From positions 124,001 through 188,000 of the forward strand of contig JAWLBX010000004.1 of the NCBI GenBank assembly GCA_041687435.1: a stretch of DNA of 64,000 nt, given 5' to 3'. The notes beneath the pieces are model-generated. The model was not told where the DNA came from, made no database searches, and worked only from the letters and a program-made list of their open reading frames with translations. The position numbers were made by a program, and so were the translations under genes. Origin of the DNA: JACKII01 sp041687435 (GTDB taxonomy: Bacteria; Pseudomonadota; Alphaproteobacteria; Bin95). This document shows, one piece after another, positions 50,818 through 59,807 of this stretch. Within the stretch, counting starts at the first letter, position 1. Each line of letters opens with the position of its first letter.

Positions 50818-51933
50818 TTAATAGCCTGGATTGTTCAGGTCCAGGTGGGGATACATCCGGTTTAAAATCGTTGTTCCATTCAGACCGGGTGGAATTGGAT
50901 CAGCAGACGCCAAATAACTCTCGTTCAATTCGGCGAGGCTGGTCACACCCAGCAGGCCGAGCGCGGAGATCACCTCGTTCTCCAGTATTTCCAGCGCCCG
51001 CACCATGGCCGGTATGCCGCCGGCGGCGAGTGCGAACCCTTGCAGACGGCCAAGCCCGATGGCATTGGCGCCCAGCGCAACGGCTTTCACCAGATCGATG
51101 CCGCGCATGAAGCCGCCATCGACCCAGACCTCCGCCTTGCCTTCGACGGCGTCGACAATCTCGCGAATTGCATCGGCAGCGCCCCGCCCGTGGTCCAATT
51201 GCCGCCCGCCGTGGTTGGAGACATAGACAACCTCGCAGCCATGCTCGACGGCGATGCGCGCGTCCTCTCCGGTCATGATGCCTTTCAGCACCACCGGGAT
51301 GTCAAACTTGCTTTTGAAGTTCTCGACGTCCGCCCAATTCAGGGCGGCTTGATAGAGCCGGGCATTTTCGCCCGCCGCCCAGGCCCGCTGCCGGCCGCGT
51401 GGCAGGTAGCGCTTGGCGATGTCACGCTCGCGCCGGGAATAGACGGCGGTATCGACCGTGAAGCAGAAGGCACGGTAGCCGGATTCGACCACCCGCGCAC
51501 CGACATCCTCCACGAATGCCCGGTCACCGCGCACGTACAGCTGATACATGGAGGGCTTGGAGACGGACTTGGCCACTTCCTCCAGGCCCGGCTCGCAGGC
51601 CGACGACAGCATGTGGTCGCAGCCGAACTGGTCGGCGGCCTGGGCCGGGGCGGTGCCGCCCTCGGGCGTGAAGCTCTCGACTGAGCCGATGGGCGCCAGC
51701 ACCACCGGCAGCCGCTTGCGCTCGCCCAGCACGTCACCGGACGGGTCGATTTCCGACACGTCGCGGAGCACCCGCGGGCGGAAAGCGATGGATTCGAGCG
51801 CCAGGCGGTTGCGCACCTGTGTCGTCTCGGTCTCCGATCCGCCGGCCAAGTAATCCCAGGTGTTCTGGTGCAGGTTCAGGCGGGCCTGGTGCACGAACTC
51901 GTGCAGGGTCATGTATTCGCGCTCGGCGTACAC
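50818..51933 (-). CDS. FMN-dependent alpha-hydroxy-acid oxidase/dehydrogenase
   Basis: 371-aa TIM-barrel flavoenzyme oxidising an L-2-hydroxy acid such as lactate, glycolate or mandelate. It shows NTWDYLAGGSETETT, VVLAPIGSVESF, the FMN Lys in VVLKGIMT, the catalytic SNHGGRQLDHG and VWVDGGFMRG. The C-terminal tail PHLDLNNPGY is not typical of oxidases. Start GTG 51933 has AAGGA 10 nt upstream; ATG 51912 is an alternative. It is divergent from the dimethylglycine-dehydrogenase-like gene. The exact substrate is unknown. Confidence 0.87.
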   Translation of the reverse strand: MYAEREYMTLHEFVHQARLNLHQNTWDYLAGGSETETTQVRNRLALESIAFRPRVLRDVSEIDPSGDVLGERKRLPVVLAPIGSVESFTPEGGTAPAQAADQFGCDHMLSSACEPGLEEVAKSVSKPSMYQLYVRGDRAFVEDVGARVVESGYRAFCFTVDTAVYSRRERDIAKRYLPRGRQRAWAAGENARLYQAALNWADVENFKSKFDIPVVLKGIMTGEDARIAVEHGCEVVYVSNHGGRQLDHGRGAADAIREIVDAVEGKAEVWVDGGFMRGIDLVKAVALGANAIGLGRLQGFALAAGGIPAMVRALEILENEVISALGLLGVTSLAELNESYLASADPIPPGLNGTTILNRMYPHLDLNNPGY

Positions 51934-51981
51934 TGGGCGTTGGTCCTTCGTGGCGTCTCAAACTGGCCGCAACCATACTGC

Positions 51982-51997
51982 GCGAATAGGGATTCGC
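51982..51997. promoter_or_regulatory. Inverted repeat in the hydroxyacid oxidase / flavoprotein divergent region
   Basis: GCGAAT-AGGG-ATTCGC, perfect 6-bp arms, 49 bp upstream of the oxidase start and 77 bp before the flavoprotein start. A candidate shared operator; no regulator gene is adjacent. Confidence 0.35.
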
Positions 51998-52073
51998 CAA
52001 CCGCGCGAGGTTTCAGGCCGCGTCGGGACGCGCTAATGTCGCGCCAGTGTCCCCTTCCGGCTGAGACCTGCCC

Positions 52074-54494
52074 ATGCCTGACCTGCCCACTCAAGCCAAA
52101 ATCGTCGTTGTCGGCGGCGGCATCGTCGGCTGCTCCATCGCCTATCACTTGGCGCGGCTGGGCGAGCGCGACGTGCTGCTGCTGGAGCAGGGGCAGCTTT
52201 CAGGCGGCACAACCTGGCATGCCGCCGGGCTGGTGGGCCAGTTGCGCGCGACGCACAACCTCACCCGCCTCGCAAAATATGGGGCGGAACTGTACGAGAC
52301 GCTGGAGGCGGAAACGGGGCAGGCCACCGGCTTCCGCCGCACCGGCTCGCTCAGCGTTGCCCGCACCGCCGCCCGCACGGAGGAGTTGCGCCGCGGCCTC
52401 GTCATGGCCGCCTGTTTCGGCGTCGAGATGCATGAAATCGGTCTGGCCGAGGCACAGGCGAAAATCCCGCTGATGGCGGTGGACGATCTGGACTCCGCCT
52501 TTTTCATCCCTGGCGACGGCATGACCAACCCGACCGACACAACCCAGGCGCTAGCTCGCGGCGCGCGGCGGGGCGGCGTCACGATCCGGGAACGCGTGAA
52601 GGTGGAGCGAATCGAGCGCGCCGGACGCTCACCTGCCGCCGTGGTCACGAACCAGGGCCGCGTCGCCTGCGAGCAGGTGGTGCTGGCCGGCGGGCTCTGG
52701 ACCCGCGAGCTGGCCCGGCCTTTGGGTGTAGCCGTGCCGCTGCATGCTGCCGAACATATGTATGTCGTCACGCGTCCGATCGAGGGTGTGATCCGCAACC
52801 AGCCGGTGCTGCGCGACCCTGACGGCTATCTGTATGCGAAGGAGGAGGTCGGGGGGCTCGTCCTCGGCGGGTTCGAGCCGAACGCCAAGCCCTGGGGCTC
52901 CCGCGGTGTGCCGGACGATTTCGTCTTTCAGCTTCTGCCGGAGGACTGGGACCAGTTCGAGCCGTTCATGATCAACGGCCTGCAACGGTTCCCGTGCATG
53001 GAAACCGCCCAGATCCGCCAGCTTTTAGTCGGGCCGGAGAGCTTTACGCCGGACAATGCCTATTGCCTGGGCGCCGCACCCGGCTGGCAGGGGCTCTATA
53101 TCGCGGCAGGCTTTAACTCGGTCGGCATTGCGTCGGCGGCGGGCGCGGGCAAAGCGCTGGCGGAATGGATCGCCGCCGGTGAGGCGACGATGGACCTGAC
53201 CGATATCGACATCCGCCGCTTTCACGGTTGGGAGTGGAACCGCACCTATCTGGCGGAACGGGTGACGGAGACCGTGGGCACGCTCTACGCGATGCACTGG
53301 CCCCACCGCCAGATGACCACGGGCCGGGGCCTGCGCCGTTCGCCCCTGCACGAGGCGCTGAAGGGGAAGGGGGCCTGCTTCGGGCAGGTGGCCGGCTGGG
53401 AGCGGCCGAACTGGTTCGCGCTGGAGGGGCAGGCGCCCGAGTACGAGTACGCCTGGGATCGCCAGAACTGGTTCGAAAACCAGCGTCAGGAGCACATGGC
53501 CGTGCGGGAGGCGTGCGGCCTGTTCGACATGGCGAGCTACGGCAAGCTGCTGTTGCAGGGCCGGGATGCCGAGCGCGTGCTTTCCCGCCTTTGCGCCAAC
53601 ACCGTGCAGGTTGAGCCGGGACGCATCGTCTACACCCAGATGCTGAACGCGCGCGGTGGCATCGAGTGCGACCTGACCGTGGCCCGGCTGGACAGCGACC
53701 GCTTCCTGATCGTGACCGCCTGTGCTGCAACCGCCCGCGATCGGGCCTGGATCGAGGATCATATCGAGCCGGACGACTGCGCGGTCCTTACCGATATGAC
53801 CGGCGGCATCGGCGCGTTCTCGGTGATGGGGCCGAACGCGGTCGCGCTGCTGGAGCAGGTCAGCGGCGAGACGCTGGACAATGCCCGCTGCCCGTTCGGT
53901 CATTGGACGGAGTTGGAGATCGGCTTCGCCACCGCCCGCGCCATGCGCATCACCTATGTCGGCGAGCGCGGCTTCGAGCTTTACATGCCGTGTGAGATGG
54001 TGGCGCATGCGTTCGAAACCGTCCGGGTCGCCGGTGCCGATCACGGCCTGCGGCTGGCCGGCTATCACACACTGGATAGCTGCCGGATCGAGAAGGCGTT
54101 CCGCCACTGGGGGCACGATATCGGCCCGGACGACACGCCGCTGGAGGCCGGCCTGGGCTTTGCCGTGAAAAGCGACGCCGCCTATATCGGCCGCGACGCT
54201 ATCGAGCGGCAGCGGCAAGAAGGCATTGCCCGCCACATGCGCCAATTCCGGCTGGACGATCCCGCCGTTCATCTGTTCCACGACGAGGCGATTTGGCACG
54301 AGGGCGAACTGGTTGGGCGCATCACCAGCGGCAATTACGGGCATGCTCTTGGCGGCGCAATGGGAATGGGCTATGTGCCGGCGCGGCTCGCAGATGCCGA
54401 AAATTTTGCCATTCAGGTTGGAAATCGCATGATCTCCGCTTGCGCCAGCCGCATACCGCTCTACGATCCCCGATCCGATCGCATCCGCGGCTGA
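52074..54494 (+). CDS. Dimethylglycine/sarcosine dehydrogenase-like flavoprotein with GcvT domain
   Basis: 806-aa, four domains: FAD-binding DAO (VVVGGGIVGCSIAYHL at 12-27), an FAO_M linker (about 370-430), a folate-binding GcvT aminomethyltransferase (about 430-700, FDMASYGKLLLQG, YTQMLNARGGIECDLTV) and GcvT_C (about 715-795, LVGRITSGNYGHALG). TTWHAAG contains H49, aligned with the histidine that binds FAD covalently in dimethylglycine dehydrogenase. It demethylates an N-methyl amino acid and passes the one-carbon unit to tetrahydrofolate. The exact amine is uncertain. Divergent from the hydroxyacid oxidase. Confidence 0.9.
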   Translation: MPDLPTQAKIVVVGGGIVGCSIAYHLARLGERDVLLLEQGQLSGGTTWHAAGLVGQLRATHNLTRLAKYGAELYETLEAETGQATGFRRTGSLSVARTAARTEELRRGLVMAACFGVEMHEIGLAEAQAKIPLMAVDDLDSAFFIPGDGMTNPTDTTQALARGARRGGVTIRERVKVERIERAGRSPAAVVTNQGRVACEQVVLAGGLWTRELARPLGVAVPLHAAEHMYVVTRPIEGVIRNQPVLRDPDGYLYAKEEVGGLVLGGFEPNAKPWGSRGVPDDFVFQLLPEDWDQFEPFMINGLQRFPCMETAQIRQLLVGPESFTPDNAYCLGAAPGWQGLYIAAGFNSVGIASAAGAGKALAEWIAAGEATMDLTDIDIRRFHGWEWNRTYLAERVTETVGTLYAMHWPHRQMTTGRGLRRSPLHEALKGKGACFGQVAGWERPNWFALEGQAPEYEYAWDRQNWFENQRQEHMAVREACGLFDMASYGKLLLQGRDAERVLSRLCANTVQVEPGRIVYTQMLNARGGIECDLTVARLDSDRFLIVTACAATARDRAWIEDHIEPDDCAVLTDMTGGIGAFSVMGPNAVALLEQVSGETLDNARCPFGHWTELEIGFATARAMRITYVGERGFELYMPCEMVAHAFETVRVAGADHGLRLAGYHTLDSCRIEKAFRHWGHDIGPDDTPLEAGLGFAVKSDAAYIGRDAIERQRQEGIARHMRQFRLDDPAVHLFHDEAIWHEGELVGRITSGNYGHALGGAMGMGYVPARLADAENFAIQVGNRMISACASRIPLYDPRSDRIRG

Positions 54495-54556
54495 GCAGGG
54501 GATGATAAAATTACATTTAATGCGGCATTTGCGACACAAAAACACGATGACGGCGC

Positions 54557-54577
54557 CGAAATTGTAAGATAATTTCG
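54557..54577. promoter_or_regulatory. Inverted repeat upstream of ilvE
   Basis: CGAAATT and AATTTCG arms separated by GTAAGAT, in an AT-rich 122-bp leader. It resembles the GAAATTATAAC...TTTCG element beside the Lrp/AsnC gene (3214-3230). An Lrp-type operator is possible; the evidence is similarity only. Confidence 0.4.
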
Positions 54578-54616
54578 CGTTAATGAAAGCTGATAGGATG
54601 CAAGGAGTCCGGTGCC

Positions 54617-55510
54617 ATGGCTGAGGAAGGGTTGATCCCGTTCGACGACCGCGACGGTGTCATTTGGTTGGATGGAAAGCTCGTGCCCTGGCGCGACGCG
54701 AAACTGCACGTGCTGACCCACGGCCTGCATTATGCCAGCGCCGTGTTCGAGGGCGAACGCTGCTACACCGGCAATATCTTTGCCTGCCGCGCGCACTCGG
54801 AACGCCTGCGCAAATCCGCTGAGATTCTGGGTTTTGAAGTCCCGTTCACGGCGGAGGAGTTGGACGCCGCGAAATACGCGACGCTCAAGGCCAACAATCT
54901 GACCGAGGCCTATGTCCGCCCGATTGCCTGGCGCGGCACGGAGCAGATGGGTGTTTCCGCACAAAAGAACAAAATTCACGTCGCTATCGCGGTGTGGGAA
55001 TGGCCGTCCTACTTCTCGCCAGAAGCGCTGATGAAGGGCATTCGCATGAAAACCGGGCCCTGGCGCCGCCCGCCGCCGACCTCGGCCCCCGTCCATTCCA
55101 AGGCGACCGGCCTCTACATGATCTGCACGCTGTCCAAGCACTGGGCGGAGGCGCAAAAGATCGACGACGCCATGATGCTGGATTGGCGCGGCTTCGTGTC
55201 GGAAGGCACGGGTGCCAACATCTTCCTGAACATCGACGGCAAGCTGCACACGCCGACGCCGGATTGCTTCCTGAACGGCATCACCCGGCAAACCGTCATG
55301 AAGATCGCCAAGGAGCACCAGATCGAGGTGGTCGAGCGCCACATTCCGGTGGAGGATCTGAAGGTCGCCACCGAATGCTTCGTCACGGGCACCGCGGCGG
55401 AGGTCACGCCTGTAGGTTCCATCGACGACAACACCTTCACCGTCGGTCCGATGACCCAGACGCTGATGAACGCCTATTCTACCCTGGTGCGCTCCGGCGG
55501 TTCTGCCTGA
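54617..55510 (+). CDS. ilvE: Branched-chain amino acid aminotransferase
   Basis: 297-aa fold-type IV PLP enzyme making Val, Leu and Ile from their 2-oxo acids. WLDGKLVPWRDAKLHVLTHGLHYASAVFEGERCY, the PLP Lys in SAPVHSKATGLYM, and FVSEGTGANIFL and NGITRQTVMKIAKE are standard. GGAG lies 10 nt before the ATG. Transcribed alone; a hairpin terminator follows. The leader has an inverted repeat that could be an Lrp-type operator. Confidence 0.95.
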   Translation: MAEEGLIPFDDRDGVIWLDGKLVPWRDAKLHVLTHGLHYASAVFEGERCYTGNIFACRAHSERLRKSAEILGFEVPFTAEELDAAKYATLKANNLTEAYVRPIAWRGTEQMGVSAQKNKIHVAIAVWEWPSYFSPEALMKGIRMKTGPWRRPPPTSAPVHSKATGLYMICTLSKHWAEAQKIDDAMMLDWRGFVSEGTGANIFLNIDGKLHTPTPDCFLNGITRQTVMKIAKEHQIEVVERHIPVEDLKVATECFVTGTAAEVTPVGSIDDNTFTVGPMTQTLMNAYSTLVRSGGSA

Positions 55511-55577
55511 GGCGCGAGCGGCAGGGGGTTGGAAACATTCCGCCCCCAGCAAGCCAGCACCGGATTGTTAGAAAATG

Positions 55578-55605
55578 CAGCGGCGGCGCCATGGCGCCGC
55601 CGCTG
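55578..55605 (+). terminator. Palindromic terminator hairpin after ilvE
   Basis: A 28-bp perfect palindrome of CAG/CGG/GCGCC composition, 67 bp past ilvE. TCTTGTTATG follows, so the T tract is weak. The GC-rich stem is nevertheless very stable. Confidence 0.65.
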
Positions 55606-55722
55606 TCTTGTTATGAGGTTTTGCCTTTTACCGAAAAACGGTCACCATGCCTTTCTGCACCCCGAACGCTGCTGTCTGCGTACCGTTCGCTCCCGAAAGC
55701 CCGCCTCGCCAAAAGGATCACA

Positions 55723-57114
55723 ATGCCGAACCGTGCCCAAGCCCTTGCCCGTGCCGAAGCCTTTGTCGACGAGGGACGTTTCGAGGCCGATCTTGCCGAG
55801 CGTGTTGCGGTGCCTAGCGAAAGCCAGGTGCCGGAACGCTTCGGCGAGTTGGTGCGCTATCAGACCGACCTGATGGCGCCCGCCTTCGCAGAACTGGGAT
55901 TCGAGCATGTCCTGCTCGACAACCCGGTGCCGGGCCGTGGCCCTGTGCTGGTTGCAAGCCGCATCGAAGACCCATCGCTGCCGACGGTTTTGTTATACGG
56001 CCACGGCGATGTGGTGCGCTCTGTCGCGAGCGAATGGGACAACAACCGCGACCCCTATGCTGTGACGCGCGAAGGGGACCGGCTCTATGGCCGTGGCGTC
56101 GTCGACAACAAGGGCCAGCACACGCTGGCCATGTTGGCGCTGGAAGCGGTGCTGGCAGAACGCGGCCGTTTGGGGTTCAACGCCAAGTTCATGGTTGAGA
56201 CTGGCGAGGAGCAGGGCTCGCCCGGCCTCGACGCGCTGCTGGTGCAGCATCGGGACGTGTTCCAGGCGGATGCGTTTCTGGGCTTTGATGGTCCGCGCAA
56301 GTCCTTTCGCAGGCTCGACCTGAATCTGGGTTGCCGCGGCGGCGTGTTTTTTGGGCTGGAGGTCGACTTGAACCGGCCCGGCGGCCTGCATTCCGGCCAT
56401 TTCGGCGGGGTGCTGCCGGATGCCGCCATCATCCTGGCCCAAGCGCTGGCGACCATCACTACGCCGAAGGGCCGCATTCTGGTGCAGGACTGGCTGCCGA
56501 AGCACGTGCCGAATTCGGTGCGCGCGGCCGTGGGCGACATCGTCGCCGATCTCGTCGAGGGCATGCCGCAGCCGGATCCGGACTGGGGCTTCACCGAACT
56601 GACGGAGCATGAAAAGGTGCTGGCCTGGACCAGCTTCATCATCCTGGGCATGTCCGCCGGCAATGCAGACAATCCGGTCAACGCCGTGCCCAGCTATGCC
56701 AAGGCCACCTGCCAGATCCGGCACACGGTGGATGTAGATGCCGCCGTGTTCGTGCCGGCGCTGCGCAAACACCTGGATGCTCACGGCTTCCAGCATGTCA
56801 CCATCAATTCTAATGTGGGCCGCGACCAGTTCCTCGCCAGCCGCACCGATCCGGACGACCCCTGGGTGCAGCGCTTCCGCCGCTCCATTGTCGCGACGCA
56901 TGGGGAGGAGCCGAACATTCTGCCATCCTCCTCCGGCTCGAACCCGTCCGAGCTGTTCAAGGCGCGGCTGGGCGTGCCGGTGGTCTGGTTCCCAAGCTCC
57001 TATGCCGGCTGCAACCAGCACGGCGCGAACGAGCACGGCCTGATGCCGCTGTTCCGCGAGGGCATCGCCGCCGCGACCGGCATGTTCTGGGATTTGGGGG
57101 CGGCTGGCTCTTAA
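55723..57114 (+). CDS. M20-family metallopeptidase/amidohydrolase
   Basis: 463-aa zinc dipeptidase/deacetylase type enzyme. Metal-site motifs are LLYGHGDVV, GRGVVDNKGQHTLAM, the catalytic TGEEQGSPGLDALL, and GANEHGLM near the C-terminus. The middle dimerisation domain has LEVDLNRPGGLHSGHFGG. AAAAGGA lies 6 nt before ATG 55723; a longer frame upstream runs through ilvE and is a shadow. The substrate (peptide, carbamoyl or acylated amino acid) is unknown. Confidence 0.88.
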   Translation: MPNRAQALARAEAFVDEGRFEADLAERVAVPSESQVPERFGELVRYQTDLMAPAFAELGFEHVLLDNPVPGRGPVLVASRIEDPSLPTVLLYGHGDVVRSVASEWDNNRDPYAVTREGDRLYGRGVVDNKGQHTLAMLALEAVLAERGRLGFNAKFMVETGEEQGSPGLDALLVQHRDVFQADAFLGFDGPRKSFRRLDLNLGCRGGVFFGLEVDLNRPGGLHSGHFGGVLPDAAIILAQALATITTPKGRILVQDWLPKHVPNSVRAAVGDIVADLVEGMPQPDPDWGFTELTEHEKVLAWTSFIILGMSAGNADNPVNAVPSYAKATCQIRHTVDVDAAVFVPALRKHLDAHGFQHVTINSNVGRDQFLASRTDPDDPWVQRFRRSIVATHGEEPNILPSSSGSNPSELFKARLGVPVVWFPSSYAGCNQHGANEHGLMPLFREGIAAATGMFWDLGAAGS

Positions 57115-57117
57115 ACC

Positions 57118-58056
57118 TCAGTCCGCCAGCGGGTGGTGTTCCAGCACCAGCGCCCGGCGGCGTTCCTCCAACACGTGCGTGTAAATCTGTGTGGTGCCGA
57201 TGTCGGCATGCCCCAGCAGCGTCTGCAAGGCCCGCAGATCGGCACCATGCGCGAGCAAATGGGTGGCGAAAGCGTGGCGTAACACATGTGGTGAGACCTT
57301 CGCCGGATCGAGCCCAGCCCCCAACGCCAGCGCCTTCAGCAACTGGCCTACCCGGCGGCGTGTCAGGTGCCCCTCCTTGCTGCGCGAGGGGAACAGCCAT
57401 TTGGCCAAACCAGGTGTGGTCACGAATACGCCGCGCACAGCCAGATACCGCTCCAGCGCTACCACTGCCGCGCTGCCGATCGGCACCATGCGCTCGCGTC
57501 CGCCCTTGCCGCGCAGCCAGAGCGCGCCGGCGCTGGCGCCGTGGCGTGCCGCGGCTTGCGGCAGGCTGACCAGTTCGCTGACCCGGAGCCCGGTCGCATA
57601 AAGAAGCTCAACGATAGCCACGAGCCGTGCGCCTTCAGGCCCGTCCATGCCATGCGCGGCTTCCAGCAGCGCCTCGACTTCCGCCGGTGTCAGGAATTTC
57701 GGCAGGCTTTGCGTGCTGCGGGGGGCGTCCAATGCAGCGGTCGGATCGTCGGGGCGTTCGCCTTCGCTGACCAGATACCGGAAGAACTGGCGCAGCGCTG
57801 ACAGACGTCTTGCCTGGGTACTGCGCGCGAGACCAGCCGCGGCCATGCCTTGCACCACATGGCGCAGGTCCGCGGGCGAGGCCTCCGCGAGCGGGCGCGG
57901 CTGTATCCCTGCCGCCACGGCGCGCAGGTCGCGACCGTAGGCCTCCAGCGTGTTGCGGGCCGCGCCGCGTTCGGCGGAGAGTGTTTCCAGGAATGCCTCG
58001 ATGGCGGGGTCAGAGGCCGGCGGCAATGGCCAGTTCCACCGCAACGGTGCGGGCAT
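57118..58056 (-). CDS. xerD: Site-specific tyrosine recombinase, XerD/XerC type
   Basis: 312-aa recombinase resolving chromosome dimers at dif. All six catalytic residues are present: R158 (TGLRVSEL), K184, H257 and R260 (HVLRHAFATH), H283 (LGHADIG) and Y292 (IYTHV). The SAM-like core-binding domain is at 15-100. It is chromosomal rather than a phage integrase by its length and neighbours (aroK/aroB), as is usual for xerD. The start is uncertain: ATG 58056 overlaps the upstream gene by 47 bp; TTG 58026 would cut the overlap to 17 bp. Confidence 0.92.
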   Translation of the reverse strand: MPAPLRWNWPLPPASDPAIEAFLETLSAERGAARNTLEAYGRDLRAVAAGIQPRPLAEASPADLRHVVQGMAAAGLARSTQARRLSALRQFFRYLVSEGERPDDPTAALDAPRSTQSLPKFLTPAEVEALLEAAHGMDGPEGARLVAIVELLYATGLRVSELVSLPQAAARHGASAGALWLRGKGGRERMVPIGSAAVVALERYLAVRGVFVTTPGLAKWLFPSRSKEGHLTRRRVGQLLKALALGAGLDPAKVSPHVLRHAFATHLLAHGADLRALQTLLGHADIGTTQIYTHVLEERRRALVLEHHPLAD

Positions 58057-59551
58057 CGGCGGGGCTGACCTTTGCCAGCGCGGCAACCGCCTGCACGGTC
58101 AGGCCGGCGCTTGGGGCAGGGGAGGCGGCAAGTGCGGTCAGCGCCAGCAACGCTGCTTCTCCCGCCTCTGCCCTGGCAATGGCGCGTGCTGAGGCAGAGC
58201 GATCCGGTCCGGGGCCGGAAGCGTTTGGCACCGCTATCCCCAGCGCCTGTAACAGGCCTGCGGCGAGTGCTGTTTTCTCCTCGCCGGGCTTTGCCGCCTT
58301 CAGCCAAGCGGGCCACCAGTCGACCGATGCTGGCAAGGGCTCTCCTGCCAGCGCCAGTATCAGGTAGGCGGCATCGCGCGCTTCCGCCCCCACCTGGGTC
58401 TTTCCGGCGGTAGCCAGCGCATTCTGTGCCGCGCCGGTTGCAGCGGCATCACGAGCGGCCAGCGCGGCGCGCAACGCCCTGGCGGCAAAGGCGGGCGGCA
58501 CGGCTTTCAGATCGAGGCCGGTCATGAATTCCAGCGAGAAGGGCGCCAGCTGAGCATAGAGTCCTGCCTTGGCTGTGGCATCCCAGAAGGCTTCCAGCGC
58601 TGCCAGCCGCTGCGGCCCCGAGCCGGTAATGGCCACTTGGCGGTAGGTGGCGCCGAGCGGCGTCGTCAGTTCGGTCGCCAGATAGAGCTGCACCAGCATG
58701 TCGGCCGGCAGCACATTCGCCCGCACTGCCCGCTCCGCGGCTTCCGTTCGTGGCTCCAGGCCTATTGCCGGATAGCGGGCGACACTGCTTGCAACCAAGG
58801 CCGGCGTTTCATTCCACATTTTTGGCAAGGCCATGGGCTGGCTCAAAGCGCGGATCATGGTGAGGTGCAGCGGTTCTGTCGGCGTGACAGCAGGGCCAGC
58901 TGGCCGCTCGGGAAACTGGCGAGACAGGAACAACTGCGTAAACACGGGGTCATCCCCGCCCAATTCGTCCGCCAGCATCACCGCGACCATGGCCGCTTCT
59001 TCCTGCTTGCGCAGCAGCCGGCAAAACGCCGCGAGCCGTTGCCATTGCTCTGTCGCTGCTGCATCTCCTGCCTGTGTCGGCAGGGCGCAGACACCCGACA
59101 GGTTGTAGCGCAGCATGGCGACCGTGGCCCGGGCCTGCCAATAGGGCGCATCACGCAGCCCGGGGTCGATCCGCTCGGCCAGATCGAGCACGTCCTGCTC
59201 GGCCCCCAGGCGGGCGAGTGCCGCCAGGCGCCGGCTTGCCAGCGACGGCATGGCCTGCTCGCCATCGGGCGGCGCTGCCGAAACGCGCAGCAGATTGACG
59301 AGCGCACGGTATTGCGCCGGGCTTTGCACCTCTGCCGGCAATCCGTCCAGCACAGCGGCCAAACGGCTGGGCGAACTGCCCTGCCACAGCGCCTCCGGCA
59401 GGCCGGTGTCCTGCGGCAGGGTTAAACCCACCCGTTCCGGAGTGGCATCGATAAACCGCACGGTCTGGGCCGCAACCGGCTGGGTGGCGATCAGCGCGCA
59501 GCCGATTGCCAAACCTGCCAGCCAGCCCCACCTATTGCTCAAATCGGGCAT
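58010..59551 (-). CDS. Secreted Ala-rich helical protein of unknown function
   Basis: 513-aa protein I do not recognise. N-terminal signal peptide (LAGLAIGCALIATQPVAAQ), then alternating helices rich in Ala/Leu, TPR- or HEAT-like in rhythm (about residues 90-480), with no catalytic motif. A few Cys (YNLSGVCALPT, LAAFCRLL) could form a disulfide. It overlaps the 46-aa membrane gene at its start (20 bp) and xerD at its end (47 bp), so the three are one transcript. A periplasmic scaffold is the best inference. Confidence 0.75.
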   Translation of the reverse strand: MPDLSNRWGWLAGLAIGCALIATQPVAAQTVRFIDATPERVGLTLPQDTGLPEALWQGSSPSRLAAVLDGLPAEVQSPAQYRALVNLLRVSAAPPDGEQAMPSLASRRLAALARLGAEQDVLDLAERIDPGLRDAPYWQARATVAMLRYNLSGVCALPTQAGDAAATEQWQRLAAFCRLLRKQEEAAMVAVMLADELGGDDPVFTQLFLSRQFPERPAGPAVTPTEPLHLTMIRALSQPMALPKMWNETPALVASSVARYPAIGLEPRTEAAERAVRANVLPADMLVQLYLATELTTPLGATYRQVAITGSGPQRLAALEAFWDATAKAGLYAQLAPFSLEFMTGLDLKAVPPAFAARALRAALAARDAAATGAAQNALATAGKTQVGAEARDAAYLILALAGEPLPASVDWWPAWLKAAKPGEEKTALAAGLLQALGIAVPNASGPGPDRSASARAIARAEAGEAALLALTALAASPAPSAGLTVQAVAALAKVSPADARTVAVELAIAAGL

Positions 59552-59672
59552 TCGGTAAGATCTTTTCGACAGTCTGGGTTGGCGGCGGAATATCGCCCAT
59601 GGCGATGTACAGACCGCCGCCCAATGCTGCCAGTACAACCAATGCGAGGAGTGCCAAAACTATCCGTCCCAT
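59532..59672 (-). CDS. 46-aa single-pass membrane peptide
   Basis: Reads MGRIVLALLALVVLAALGGGLY..., stop TAG. One membrane helix (residues 4-23), then IAMGDIPPPTQTVEKILPNARFEQ, which is probably periplasmic. AGGA lies about 11 nt before the ATG. The last 20 bp overlap the start of the secreted protein in another frame, implying coupling and a joint function. Small upstream peptides in this position are often missed by annotation. Confidence 0.7.
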   Translation of the reverse strand: MGRIVLALLALVVLAALGGGLYIAMGDIPPPTQTVEKILPNARFEQ

Positions 59673-59807
59673 CCGCGCGGGATCCTTTTGGAAGCGTGTG
59701 AGGATGGTTCATCACGTCGCAACGCGACACTTCCGAACCACTTTAACGGATTCTGCCATGCAGCATAGCTTGACGATCAACCCCTTCCTGCGCCATGGAA
59801 TCGCGCC

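Noticed and set aside
54994..55722. Long upstream extension of the M20 peptidase frame through ilvE
   Set aside because: The frame overlaps ilvE in another phase and crosses the terminator; AAAAGGA before ATG 55723 marks the true start.
57118..58056. Tyrosine recombinase as integrase of a genomic island
   Set aside because: Core XerD length and motifs, housekeeping neighbours, no tRNA, no att-like repeats and no composition shift nearby.
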